DNA of 59,727 bases from Candidatus Poribacteria bacterium (GTDB taxonomy: Bacteria; Poribacteria; WGA-4E; UBA9662): assembly GCA_002709695.1 (NCBI GenBank), contig PAQF01000013.1, positions 42,504-102,230 of the forward strand, in the 5' to 3' direction. Positions 9,306-18,578 of this stretch are shown here, piece after piece. The position numbers were made by a program, and so were the translations under genes. The notes under the pieces are model-generated. The model saw nothing but the letters and a program-made list of their open reading frames with translations, was not told the origin of the DNA and did not search any database. Positions within the stretch are counted from its first letter, which is position 1. Each line of letters opens with the position of its first letter.

Positions 9306-10665
9306 GTTTCGTCACTATTTCCCGAAAGGCATGCCCACGCTCTTGATAATTTTCAAACATGTCAAAACTCGCGTTAGCTGGTGAGAGGAGAACTGTATCT
9401 CCAGGTTCTGAATGTTCATAGGCAAGGTGAACAGCAACAGTCATATTTGCAGTGTTTAAGGTAACGATGTCTATTGGTAGTGCGTTTCGGATTATTTGGG
9501 TGGATGCTCCCAATAGAATAACTTTCTTAACCTTGGATTGGATTAGTTCAATAAGTGGCTCGTAGTTATTGCCTTTATCATAGCCTCCCATTATCAATAT
9601 TATTGGAGAGTCTATTGATTCTAGTGCTGCACAAACGGCAATCACATTAGTTGCCTTCGAATCATTGATAAATTTGATGCCGTTTACTTCTCTGACGAAT
9701 TCAAACGCATGTGATAAAACGGGGTGTTTGTGGGAGGCAAAATTAATTACTGTTGACCTTATATTTCTAGGGGGAATTTCGAAGATTTGGGCAACTGCGA
9801 TCGCAGCTAGTATGTTTCGGATGTTGTGTTTTCCCTTTAGGCTAATTTCACTGATATTACACACTTGAATCAATTGGTTATGCCAGCTTATACAGATTTC
9901 ATTGTTTCGTAAAAATGTGCCTGTCTTGGGTTCAGTGGAATCAGAAAAATGGATTGGTTTTGCGTTAGTGTTATTGGAAAAACGTGACACTTTTGGATCT
10001 TCAGAATTTAGGATAATCCAATGATCATCCGTTTGGTTTTGGAAAATTTTTCCCTTTATTTCTTGGTAGATTTCCATTGTTTGATGGCGGTCTAAGTGAT
10101 CGCGAGCTAAATTCAATATCACACTAACTAATGGACAAAAATTGACGATTGTTTCCAATTGGAAACTACTTACTTCTAAAACTACAATGTCGTTTGCTCT
10201 CAAATGTTGCACTTCATTTGAGAGAGGTTTACCGATGTTACCTGCTAAACAAACTGTTCCGAAGTTCCCTTTTTTTAGTAGCTCTGCCGTGAGAACGGCA
10301 GTTGTTGATTTGCCTTTAGTGCCAGTTATAGCAACAATTGGAGTGTGGCATACACTAGCTGCTACTTCCAATTCTCCTTGGATAGGTATTCCTTCATGTT
10401 TGGCTTGAAGTAGAATTGGATTGTCTAGTGGAACACCTGGTGATACTACGAGTAGGTCTTTGTTTTTTATACATTTTGGTTGATGGCCACCGAGTATAAA
10501 ATCGATACCTAAATCATTAAGGGCCACAATTTCGTTCTGTAGCTTGTTAGCAGGTTTGGAATCGGTTACACATATGCTCGCACCTAAATTATGTAAGAGT
10601 CTGCTTACAGCAATACCGCTTCTGCTTAATCCAAAAACTGTAATTTTTTTATCTTTAAATTTCAC
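9265..10665 (-). CDS. murD: UDP-N-acetylmuramoylalanine--D-glutamate ligase MurD
   Basis: Adds D-glutamate to UDP-MurNAc-L-Ala. The N-terminal dinucleotide-like fold begins KITVFGLSRSGIAVSRLL. The ATP loop is AITGTKGKSTTAVLTAELL, with VLEVSSFQLE and NLARDHLDRH following. The C-terminal domain has FINDSKATN and LSPANASFDMFENYQERG, diagnostic of MurD. Length (466) is normal. This is the first gene of the cluster seen here; mraY, murE, murF and ftsI are absent from the window. The ATG has AGG about 12 bases upstream, and only 34 bases separate it from the stop of the secreted peptidase gene before it, so it may be read from a promoter within or before that gene. Confidence 0.97.
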   Translation of the reverse strand: MKFKDKKITVFGLSRSGIAVSRLLHNLGASICVTDSKPANKLQNEIVALNDLGIDFILGGHQPKCIKNKDLLVVSPGVPLDNPILLQAKHEGIPIQGELEVAASVCHTPIVAITGTKGKSTTAVLTAELLKKGNFGTVCLAGNIGKPLSNEVQHLRANDIVVLEVSSFQLETIVNFCPLVSVILNLARDHLDRHQTMEIYQEIKGKIFQNQTDDHWIILNSEDPKVSRFSNNTNAKPIHFSDSTEPKTGTFLRNNEICISWHNQLIQVCNISEISLKGKHNIRNILAAIAVAQIFEIPPRNIRSTVINFASHKHPVLSHAFEFVREVNGIKFINDSKATNVIAVCAALESIDSPIILIMGGYDKGNNYEPLIELIQSKVKKVILLGASTQIIRNALPIDIVTLNTANMTVAVHLAYEHSEPGDTVLLSPANASFDMFENYQERGHAFREIVTKLEFKVHSKQSTVQ

Positions 10666-10699
10666 TAGCTACCTAAGTAATTCAGAGCTTAAAACGAGG

Positions 10700-13600
10700 T
10701 CATTTTTTGATGACTATTTTTTGCCTGTCTGTGTTGATCCCGTTAACTTTCAATATGGCAAAATACATTCCGCTAGCGACGATGTCACCATTTAAATTCC
10801 TGCCAGCCCAGTAGGCGGCTCGGTTTCTTGTACGGTAGTATCCTGGAGGTTTGGTTCCTAGCTCAATTTGGTGTACAACATGACCATCCAATGAGTAGAT
10901 AAAAATGGAGATATCAGCCCAATCTGCAACATCGAATGGAATCCATGTATCAGGGTTAAAAGGATTAGGGAAATTTGGTAAAAATCTTGATTTTTCTGGA
11001 TGGGATTCTTCCGCCTTTGTCAGGATTTGGCTGATTAGTTGTGAGGCTAATGCTACAGTTTTTGGACTACTGAATTTCGAGGCGATAAGAATCAGGTCAA
11101 ATAAATCTACAGTACCATCAGTATTTACATCAGACCTCCTGTTAGTTCCTTGTTCGATCTTTTTACCGAAATCCTTAGCTACAAGGACGAGATCAGCGAT
11201 GTCTACAATGTTATCGTGATTTATATCCCACTTTAAAACGTTTGGTAGCTGGATTGCTGGTGTTATGCGACTCCAACTTCGGCTCTCAAGTTGCGCCTTA
11301 TTAGTTGCTTTTACTCTCCCATAGTAATTGCGTTTGTGTTCGCCTATGAAACTGTAATTTGTTTTGTTGCCATCTATTTTTTTGTCGACAATTAAGTCTA
11401 AGAATATACGTGTGTCAGTGTCAATTTGGACGTGGTAAGTCGCAATTCCACTCAGATCCTTGACGGGATCCCATGTTAGCGTGATTTGATTGTCTGATGT
11501 TTTCCAACGTATGTTCGATACCGTTTTTGGAGGAGAATTATCGATTCTGAATTCAAAGTGACTGGTGTCAGTCCAATATCCAAGTTGATCTTTGGCTCGG
11601 ACGTGAAGCCACCAAATTCCATCGTTAAGCCCAGAAAACTTTAACTGATTATTTTTTATCATTAAATCTGGGAATTTGTCAGGAGTGTTTTGGGGGTGGT
11701 GATCAAGTACAAAACTGTATTTACGATCATTTTGGTTTTTGGGTTCGGTGATCAGGTCAATCTTGGGAGAATCTTTGCTATACCATTTACTTGGTTTTGG
11801 GTGTGTCGTGGAGGATATTTTAGGTGGTTGGAGTGGGGTGTGATCGACTACCAAATATTCTATACTGTTGACTATATTTACTCCTCCATGTGAGTCAGTT
11901 ATTACTGAACGTAAGTTATATTTACCGTCCTTAATAAAGATGGTTTGCCATATATATGATTTTGTGCTATGTGGGATATTCTTCGTGATTAGTTTGGAAA
12001 AACGTTCATCGAGAGAATTGTTATAGTAATAAAGGTCTACGGTAAAATCGTCCCCTTCGGGGTCATGTGCTTGCCAATTCACTGTGAAATTTTTATTAGC
12101 AAGCGCATCCTCGGTTGGTGTCAAGAACTTAAATTCTGGGCTTGTATTTGGTCTTAGCGGGGTATGGTGGGCCTGATAAATTTCCTTTAAATTTGAAAAA
12201 TTAGGAAACCCTAGTTTTTGCCAAGCCACTGCGATGTCGATGATATTCTTTGGCTTCCGGTCGACTAGAATTTGCCAGACTAAGTCAAAATTATCGGCGA
12301 TGTTATCGTCATCAACACCTGGAGTCATATCTATAGAATTCGAAGTGTCAAACACATCCCAGAGGATACTAGCGATAGTTCCTTCAACAACTGAGCCATC
12401 TTTGTTTTGTCCTTTTCCATTGTTGCTGCCCGTCCACCAATTGTTCGCTTCAATGTTAGGAGTTTTCTCTCCCCATCTTCCAGTTACATTTAGAGCACGG
12501 TTATCGACTGCTGCTTCGCAAAATTCGGCCCATCCTTCGCTAAGAGCAAATTCGAGATCTGATACAGTTTCGAGCCGGTGTAGGGTTTGATGGTTTCCGC
12601 GTGGTACCTGTTCGTATTGGTAGTCATATGCTGCCATCATGACTGCATGGCCATATTCGTGATACATTGTGATATTACGCCATTGATCAACTCCAGCTGC
12701 AATTCGTATTTCTTCTCCAGTAACCTTGCCTCCAAATTGGTTAGCATAATAATATGAAAAACGTCCTGAATCCGGCCAAACAATTTTGATGTGATTCCGA
12801 CTCCAACCTAGCCTGTTAAAGAAAAAGTTGTGTGCCTTTTGAATAGCGTTGTAAATATTGCCAAGTGCTCTATTTGGATTCCGTTCGTCCAGTATCACAT
12901 CGATAACGACTCCTTCTTTACCCACATTTTGGATTATGTTCGACTTGATTTCGTAGATCTTTTTCCGACGATCGCTTATAGAAAGCAAATCATTGCTCAA
13001 TCGAACTCCAATGGTCAAGTTAGGTATTTGCTCCTTATCTAGTCCTGGAAGATCGTTAAAAAAGTATGAGCCTTGGTCATCTGCGTATGTTTCTGCTACG
13101 AAAATTTGATTACTATATAGTATGATGTTTGGGTTTTGGATAGGTTTCTCTTTTTTTTCGTTGTCATTGAAGTAACTAATTTTGCCATGAACGTTGACTT
13201 GATCAATTGGCTCTACTTGGCGCCGTTTTTTAGGTTTGGGTGTGGTCTTAGCTACGGAAAATTGCTCAGGAGGGCTTGTTAAGATTTCTGCATATGTTGC
13301 AGATGAATGTAGGTAAAGATAAAAATGCTCAGCAATCGGTCTTCTGTGTGGGTTGGTAAAGTAGATAGATGCTTGTAACGGATATCGGCCTGGTTCATCG
13401 ATAAGAAAATTTATATGGAATTCTGCATCTGATCGACTGGGTAAATATATGTAATCGAAGTTTTCTGGCGATTGGGGAGAGGTTCCATGAGGCAATCTAA
13501 ATAGAACTTGGCAAACAATATTTTGGTCAAGTTCTGAATGGATTGAGAAAGTCAATGTGGTAATCTCACCGACTCGAGGGGCATGAGCAAGTTTTAGGTG

Positions 13601-13708
13601 ACCGATAATATTAGGAGAGTGTTGCCTATGTGCTGAGACATTAGTGGGGCTAAAAGTTAGCAGGAATAGGAGTGGAACTATTAGAGCAGGTAAACGCACT
13701 TGGGTCAA
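10700..13708 (-). CDS. secreted gluzincin-like metallopeptidase with dockerin and sorting tail
   Basis: A 1002-residue exported protein. A signal peptide spans about residues 1-26. Beta-rich domains follow (to ~270), then a peptidase-like region with HEYGHAVM (His350, Glu351, His354) and EGWAEF about 40 residues later, the HExxH-plus-Glu pattern of gluzincin zinc proteases (here HEYGH). Downstream are fibronectin/Ig-like modules (about 540-850). A tandem dockerin-like calcium pair follows (DINHDNIVDIADL and DVNTDGTVDLFDL), and a C-terminal tail contains FPNPFNPDTWIPFDV, of the FlgD/T9SS-like type. The same tail ends the giant protein at 38220. The start is a TTG without a clear Shine-Dalgarno; GTG 13699 is an alternative. 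Substrate unknown; no cohesin is visible in the window. Confidence 0.8.
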   Translation of the reverse strand: MTQVRLPALIVPLLFLLTFSPTNVSAHRQHSPNIIGHLKLAHAPRVGEITTLTFSIHSELDQNIVCQVLFRLPHGTSPQSPENFDYIYLPSRSDAEFHINFLIDEPGRYPLQASIYFTNPHRRPIAEHFYLYLHSSATYAEILTSPPEQFSVAKTTPKPKKRRQVEPIDQVNVHGKISYFNDNEKKEKPIQNPNIILYSNQIFVAETYADDQGSYFFNDLPGLDKEQIPNLTIGVRLSNDLLSISDRRKKIYEIKSNIIQNVGKEGVVIDVILDERNPNRALGNIYNAIQKAHNFFFNRLGWSRNHIKIVWPDSGRFSYYYANQFGGKVTGEEIRIAAGVDQWRNITMYHEYGHAVMMAAYDYQYEQVPRGNHQTLHRLETVSDLEFALSEGWAEFCEAAVDNRALNVTGRWGEKTPNIEANNWWTGSNNGKGQNKDGSVVEGTIASILWDVFDTSNSIDMTPGVDDDNIADNFDLVWQILVDRKPKNIIDIAVAWQKLGFPNFSNLKEIYQAHHTPLRPNTSPEFKFLTPTEDALANKNFTVNWQAHDPEGDDFTVDLYYYNNSLDERFSKLITKNIPHSTKSYIWQTIFIKDGKYNLRSVITDSHGGVNIVNSIEYLVVDHTPLQPPKISSTTHPKPSKWYSKDSPKIDLITEPKNQNDRKYSFVLDHHPQNTPDKFPDLMIKNNQLKFSGLNDGIWWLHVRAKDQLGYWTDTSHFEFRIDNSPPKTVSNIRWKTSDNQITLTWDPVKDLSGIATYHVQIDTDTRIFLDLIVDKKIDGNKTNYSFIGEHKRNYYGRVKATNKAQLESRSWSRITPAIQLPNVLKWDINHDNIVDIADLVLVAKDFGKKIEQGTNRRSDVNTDGTVDLFDLILIASKFSSPKTVALASQLISQILTKAEESHPEKSRFLPNFPNPFNPDTWIPFDVADWADISIFIYSLDGHVVHQIELGTKPPGYYRTRNRAAYWAGRNLNGDIVASGMYFAILKVNGINTDRQKIVIKK

Positions 13709-13767
13709 TTTAATCTGAGTTTGAATATCGCTTGAAGACTGTATAGTAGTTGAAAGTATTATTTACT

Positions 13768-13795
13768 TTGCTAAAATTATGACGTTAAGTATACT
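13768..13795 (+). promoter_or_regulatory. possible sigma-70 promoter for the oxidoreductase gene
   Basis: TTGCTA (13768-13773) and TATACT (13790-13795) with a 16-base spacer lie in the 117-bp divergent gap, placing a start site about 24 bases before ATG 13826. An overlapping TTGAAA-N16-TAAAAT (13750-13777) is an alternative. Confidence 0.4.
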
Positions 13796-13825
13796 TTACA
13801 TCCCAGTGCAATTTCAACATTCTAA

Positions 13826-14914
13826 ATGAAGAAGGAACTATTGGATTATATTGATAAAGTTGGCTTAATAGGGGCAGGTCATCCTCATTCTCTTGCACAC
13901 TTGAAGACTCTTCGTTGGATTGATCAAATTGTAGATATACCGGTTTATGATTCTGATGAATCTAAAACTCAGTATGCTAAAGAGGAGATTGGTAACAAAA
14001 TCGGAGAGACATATACCAATCTCGATAGTCTACTTGGCCGGTCAGATGTGCCAGTTGTGTTTGTTTGTTTGCCAAATGATCGGGCTCCAGATGTTTTAAT
14101 CAAATGTGCTCGTGCGGGGAAACATGTTATTGTAGAAAAACCAGTTGCGAGATCGGCTGAGGCGTTCAAGCGCGCACTTGATGCTGTTGAAGATGCGGGG
14201 CTTAAGCTTACGGTTTGTTTTCAGAACCGTTATCATCCGGTAGTACAAGATATCTTTGGTTTGATTCGCAATGGGGTTTTGGGGGTTCCGATGTCAATTG
14301 AGATGCGAATGGTTACGTCTCAGGTGAGATTTCGTGATCCGAATCACTGGTTATTTCAACATGATCTTTCTGGTGGTGGTATTTTGTCTTGGTTAGGTTG
14401 TCATTATTTGGATATGGCATGTTATTTTATGCAAGACCGTGTTAGTGAAGTCAGTGCAATTTTGGCAACGAACAGTGGAGAGCCAATTGATGTTGAAGAT
14501 ACGGCTTCACTTTCTTTTCGATTTCGCAGTGGGATTGTTGGCAGTTTGCATGCTGGTTATATGCTGCCATTCAGTGGGTTGGGTTATATGGGACCTAGTT
14601 ATGATACATACATTGCAATTCGTGGGACAAAAGGCAATGTTGTATGGAAACCTTTTGAAAGTAAAGAATCATCTTTCACTGTCGAGAGTACAATAGCGAA
14701 GTGGGAAGCGTCACCACATCGTGTTTTCGGCTATCGGTTGCCAGAATGTGATGCCTATGGTGGGATGCACGGAGTGAAATTTGTAACTGATTTTCTAAAC
14801 TCCGTTGTTTCTGACACCCAGCCAGCGGTGAGTGGGAACGATATGATGCATGTCTTGGAAGTTCTCGATGCAGCCTACGAGTCAGACACAACTGGTAATA
14901 GAGTTAATATTTAG
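13826..14914 (+). CDS. Gfo/Idh/MocA family NAD(P)-dependent oxidoreductase
   Basis: A 362-residue two-domain dehydrogenase of the glucose-fructose oxidoreductase/inositol dehydrogenase family. The N-terminal Rossmann fold has VGLIGAGHPHSLAHL in place of the more usual GxGxxG. The strand-loop VVFVCLPNDRAPDVLIKCARAG and the catalytic-type motif HVIVEKPVA follow; the C-terminal domain carries GGGILSWLGCHYLDMACYF, with the conserved acidic/histidine pair. Substrate is probably a sugar, cyclitol or their acid, but cannot be named. It is transcribed alone, diverges from the peptidase gene and ends back-to-back with the lipoprotein gene with no spacer. No Shine-Dalgarno precedes the ATG, so the mRNA may be near leaderless. 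Confidence 0.88.
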   Translation: MKKELLDYIDKVGLIGAGHPHSLAHLKTLRWIDQIVDIPVYDSDESKTQYAKEEIGNKIGETYTNLDSLLGRSDVPVVFVCLPNDRAPDVLIKCARAGKHVIVEKPVARSAEAFKRALDAVEDAGLKLTVCFQNRYHPVVQDIFGLIRNGVLGVPMSIEMRMVTSQVRFRDPNHWLFQHDLSGGGILSWLGCHYLDMACYFMQDRVSEVSAILATNSGEPIDVEDTASLSFRFRSGIVGSLHAGYMLPFSGLGYMGPSYDTYIAIRGTKGNVVWKPFESKESSFTVESTIAKWEASPHRVFGYRLPECDAYGGMHGVKFVTDFLNSVVSDTQPAVSGNDMMHVLEVLDAAYESDTTGNRVNI

Positions 14915-15958
14915 TTACTCCGTGACTAGTTCAAATGATTCCAGTTCAAAATCAATTTCGACAGCTATTTCTCCACGTGTTTGGATTTGTGTGAATTTGA
15001 TGAGTCCTACGTCAGGTGCCAGCCATTTTTGTACAATTGTTTGGTCAAGATCTTGGTTGAATAATTTCCATGAGAATGATTCTTGAATTTGAAAGACATT
15101 ATTGAATATTCCTGCAGCAACGTTTAAATCCTCTTCGGAAATAACTTCAAATTCATCTGAGCCTCCACCGATTGGAAAAAGCTCAGGTGTTAGTTTAGCT
15201 TGGAAACTTTGTTGCCATCGGTTTCCAGGAATCAGTGGGAAACGATAAAGTGACAAAAAAGGTTCAAACATTATAGTGTCTTCTGTGCCGGAAGTAACGT
15301 TTTGAGCGTACTGAAGTATCTCAGTGGGGGTTAGGTTCTCGTCAACATTGCGACCTAGGTAGGAGAAATTATAAATGCGCCATTTTTGGTCTGGGTTGGC
15401 TGGATCATCTAGGTTTGGGGCATATTCCGGCAAATTTGGGTCGTATTTGCTTAGTACATAGCTCGAAACAGTTTTATCTTTTTCTAACTGAATTTGAATT
15501 TTATCGATGATCTCGAAAACAATTTTGTTTTTCCTGTTTTTGACATTACTATAAGTCCAGACGTTTCCGACGGCAAGTGGGTAGTAATCGCCTGGGCGTG
15601 TACTCCAGACTTGAATAATGAGAGATCCATTTGTTGATTTGTTTCCATCGCTGACATTAACATTGATCTGAAAACGCCTTTCTTCGCTTGGGGCGATCCA
15701 GATAGCACCATTGCCATCTCCTCGAATGATTCCTCCTGTTGATGACCATTGAAAGAACATCGGATCGTTTTCAATATCATATGTTTCTAGAAGGATCATA
15801 AGTTTTGATTCTGGCTCGACGATGTTCGATTCTGCTTCAAGTAATTTAATTTTTGGTGCGTAATTTTTGCTTGGCCCTTCGTTCTCGTCCCCACAGCTAG
15901 TTGTAATGACCAGCCAAATCGCTAGCAAAAGAAATATATGTTGTTTAATTCCGAGCAT
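14915..15958 (-). CDS. lipoprotein with an Ig/PKD-like domain, function unknown
   Basis: A 347-residue protein with a lipoprotein signal (LAIWLVITTSCGDENEG; lipidated Cys at about residue 22), so it is likely anchored in the outer or inner membrane. Residues about 33-118 form a PKD/Ig-like module (ETYDIENDPMFFQWSSTGG, VNVSDGNKSTNGSLIIQV). The remainder starts with YYPLAVGNVWTYSN, a phrase common in uncharacterised lipoproteins of Bacteroidetes-, Poribacteria- and Ignavibacteria-like genomes, followed by a beta-rich domain. No catalytic motif is visible. It is convergent with the oxidoreductase gene, stop to stop, with no terminator between them. Confidence 0.75.
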   Translation of the reverse strand: MLGIKQHIFLLLAIWLVITTSCGDENEGPSKNYAPKIKLLEAESNIVEPESKLMILLETYDIENDPMFFQWSSTGGIIRGDGNGAIWIAPSEERRFQINVNVSDGNKSTNGSLIIQVWSTRPGDYYPLAVGNVWTYSNVKNRKNKIVFEIIDKIQIQLEKDKTVSSYVLSKYDPNLPEYAPNLDDPANPDQKWRIYNFSYLGRNVDENLTPTEILQYAQNVTSGTEDTIMFEPFLSLYRFPLIPGNRWQQSFQAKLTPELFPIGGGSDEFEVISEEDLNVAAGIFNNVFQIQESFSWKLFNQDLDQTIVQKWLAPDVGLIKFTQIQTRGEIAVEIDFELESFELVTE

Positions 15959-16070
15959 CTAAGCTCCTCGATGAAACTATAGTTATTGAAACGCTTGTTT
16001 GATTATGAAGATGACAGATGGTCTTTGAATTACGTTTAGTAATAGCTTAAGGAAATTAGGAAGTGGATCG

Positions 16071-16576
16071 ATGGTGGATGTTATCTATGGCGTAATCTTC
16101 CCAAACTTACTTACGTTTTGACACGCTCTAGAATTTATAATTTGTAGAGAGATTGCTACTCAGTTGTTATCTTTGTTTGCCAATGATGCGGAAGTGAAGG
16201 TGATTTTTGGTTTTTAGTATGATGAGCGAGTATCAAAATTGCAAAGGCAAATCATGGCTGCAATTTCTGAATATTAACAGAAGTCATTTGTTTTTAAATT
16301 TTCGGTTGTTCGTTACTATAAGAAAGCAAGAAATAAAGATTCGAGTTATGTTACGTTGAAGGGACAAGGTAAGTTTGAAGGCTGTTCAAAAAATCAGGAG
16401 TACTTTCAAGCCAATTGGATTTGATAAGATGACAGGTGGTTTGATACTGTCGTATGGAGAACAGGGAAGAGCTTGGTGGGAATGTCAAATAATCTATCAT
16501 TCCTTGGGATTGGTTGGAGAAAGCAACTTTTAGTAATTTGGAACAGCTCAAACGAGAATTCGAGGGGAAGTCAATG
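16071..16576 (+). pseudogene. decayed coding remnant, family not recognised
   Basis: This lies inside a 618-bp stretch with no intact gene. From ATG 16071 one frame reads protein-like segments broken by stops, e.g. REIATQLLSLFANDAEVKV, then YDERVSKLQRQIMAAISEY, then VVRYYKKARNKDSSYVTLK. After about 16420 the protein-like reading moves to another frame with one stop (MENREELGGNVK, then IIPWDWLEKATFSNLEQ). Amphipathic, charged composition and short distances between stops in a constant frame suggest a gene that has decayed. I cannot name the family. The last codons run into the 3' end of the convergent regulator gene. Bases 15959-16070 hold nothing I recognise. Confidence 0.4.
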
Positions 16577-18109
16577 TTATTCTCCAATTTTTAACTCGCG
16601 GATTAATCGGGATAGATATGTACGCTGAATGTTCAGAACCTTGGCTGTTTTGGATCGATTTCCGTCGTTTTGTGCCAATATATATTCGATGTATTGTTTT
16701 TTGAACCCTCGCTGTGCATCCTCTAATGCTAAAGTCTTTTCGGCTATTTCACCTTTCTTCCAGTTTTTACGAAGACTCAGTGGTAAATCTTCTACTTGGA
16801 CTTCTTCCTCTTTTCCTAATACCACTGCGTGCTCAATAGCATTCTGTAGTTCACGGACATTGCCCGGCCACGTGTGAGCCCTCAAGATTTGAACGACATC
16901 GGGGCTAAATCCGGCCTTCATTCTTTTCATTTCCCAACTATATTTATTTAAGAAATGTGATGCTAGTTTTGGAATATCTTCTACTCGTTCATGAAGGGTT
17001 GGTAATTCAATTGTAATTACGTTTAATCGATAATATAGGTCCTCACGAAAGCTGCCTTGCTTGATTTGCAATTCAATATTTTGGTTAGTGGCTGAAATGA
17101 TACGAACGTCGCAATCAATTGGTTTCGTCCCTCCAACTCGGTAGATTTGTTGGTCTTGCAATACTCGTAATAACTTAGCTTGTAGACCAATTTGCATATC
17201 CCCAATTTCATCAAGAAACAGGGTGCCTTGGTTGGCTAGTTCGAACCGGCCTTCCTTTCGATTTGTTGCACCAGTAAAAGCACCTCTTTCATGACCAAAA
17301 AGCTCACTCTCAAGAAGATTGTCAGGTAACGCTGCACAATTGACTGGAATGAAGGGCTTTTTTGCCCTTGGGCTAGCGTTGTGGATGGATTGGGCGATTA
17401 TTTCCTTGCCAGTACCACTTTCTCCGTGGAGTAAGACGGTTGAATTTGTTTGGGCAACCCGTTCGGATAGCTCTAATACCTGACGCATCTTTGGGCTAGT
17501 ACCAATAATATCTTGGAATTTTGTATGATTTGTTCCTAATTCGTATCGTAGCGATTGGTTTTCGCGTTGAAGAAAATCGTGTAGATGCGCGTTTTCCAAT
17601 GCAATTCCTGCTGCATTGGCCACAACTTCAGTCAAATATAGGTTTTCTTCGGAAAAGGGCTGACTATCAGCTTTGTTTAGCAATTGAATCGCGCCAATGA
17701 CCCGATCTCGAGTCATAATTGGTACGCACATCATCGTTGTTGCAGCAAAATCTAGCTTCTCTGCGATAGATATAGCGTGCTTCTTTTCTTTCCGGGCGTC
17801 TTGCGTAATTAGAGGTTTTCCTTCTCTGACAACGGATCCCACGATCCCTTCTCCTATTTCAAGAGCAATCTCTTTGACTTCCTCGCTTTTTTTGCCAGTT
17901 GCTGCGGCAACGTTAAGTCTTTTTTTCTCCTCATCCAGCAGCCATATTGAGCTGGCATTTGCTTCCACCACAGTCGCCAACTCTGATAAGACCAAGTCAA
18001 GGATTTCTTGTATATTCAGAGAGGAATTGACAGTGTGGCTAATATCCAATAAAGCATGATATTGGTCTGGTGATATAGAGTCAACGATTTGCTTTTTAAT
18101 ATCCACCAC
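16577..18109 (-). CDS. sigma-54-dependent transcriptional activator with GAF sensor
   Basis: A 510-residue enhancer-binding protein. An N-terminal GAF domain (about residues 20-165, [19 protein letters not shown] to [13 protein letters not shown]) is followed by an AAA+ domain with Walker A GESGTGKE (229-236), the sigma-54 contact loop GAFTGA (276-281) and the arginine-finger region. A Fis-type helix-turn-helix is at the end ([19 protein letters not shown]). The GAF ligand is unknown. I chose GTG 18109 because AAGGAG (18123-18118) stands 8 bases before it. The longer ORF to 18160 would include the -10 element of the promoter at 18145-18173. It is monocistronic. A sigma-54-type promoter in this window precedes glnII, but no link between them can be proved here. 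Confidence 0.93.
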   Translation of the reverse strand: MVDIKKQIVDSISPDQYHALLDISHTVNSSLNIQEILDLVLSELATVVEANASSIWLLDEEKKRLNVAAATGKKSEEVKEIALEIGEGIVGSVVREGKPLITQDARKEKKHAISIAEKLDFAATTMMCVPIMTRDRVIGAIQLLNKADSQPFSEENLYLTEVVANAAGIALENAHLHDFLQRENQSLRYELGTNHTKFQDIIGTSPKMRQVLELSERVAQTNSTVLLHGESGTGKEIIAQSIHNASPRAKKPFIPVNCAALPDNLLESELFGHERGAFTGATNRKEGRFELANQGTLFLDEIGDMQIGLQAKLLRVLQDQQIYRVGGTKPIDCDVRIISATNQNIELQIKQGSFREDLYYRLNVITIELPTLHERVEDIPKLASHFLNKYSWEMKRMKAGFSPDVVQILRAHTWPGNVRELQNAIEHAVVLGKEEEVQVEDLPLSLRKNWKKGEIAEKTLALEDAQRGFKKQYIEYILAQNDGNRSKTAKVLNIQRTYLSRLIRELKIGE

Positions 18110-18144
18110 AGATGTTTCTCCTTGGTTGATAGAACTTTTGACCA

Positions 18145-18173
18145 AGTATAGCAAAACCAATTTGCTAAAGCAA
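18145..18173 (-). promoter_or_regulatory. sigma-70-type promoter for the sigma-54 activator gene
   Basis: TTGCTT (18173-18168), a 17-base spacer and TATACT (18150-18145) on the minus strand. The start site would be near 18138, giving a leader of about 30 bases before GTG 18109. Confidence 0.65.
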
Positions 18174-18578
18174 GTTTAGGAACGATAGATCCTTTGGATG
18201 ATTAGAAAGTTGATATGTTCCGGACTATGCTCATAACATTTTTAGTATGTTTTGTTACTTGGCTATTTGTTAAAAACTAGTGGCTAAAATTCACTAATTA
18301 AGGAACATAATGGTTGAACCTAAATCTATTTATACCATATAATACTAGTTAAGTTTAAAAGCCAGGTAGATGGTTATAAATGGTGTTGGTTTCTAGTACT
18401 CTGTTTCGTTTTTTTGTTTCCAGCTTTTGTGGTTAGTTGATAATTTTGGATTGGCCATTAATACTCAGCGAATTTCAATAGTTGCCATTTAAATTTGTTT
18501 GTTTTTTCTCATGGTTTTACAGTTGTACTATTCCCGTAAATGATCAATGGTTTATTTCTGCTTTGGATTACAAAGCGT
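18174..18578. other. intergenic region, AT-rich
   Basis: Divergent gap of about 400 bp between the activator and glycosyltransferase genes. Apart from the promoter at 18314-18343 I see no ORF, repeat or RNA structure that I can support. The long leader this implies for the glycosyltransferase gene (over 200 bases) is unusual. Confidence 0.5.
18314..18343 (+). promoter_or_regulatory. candidate sigma-70 promoter for the glycosyltransferase gene
   Basis: TTGAAC (18314-18319), an 18-base spacer and a perfect TATAAT (18338-18343). It points toward the glycosyltransferase gene, about 230 bases away. Confidence 0.5.
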
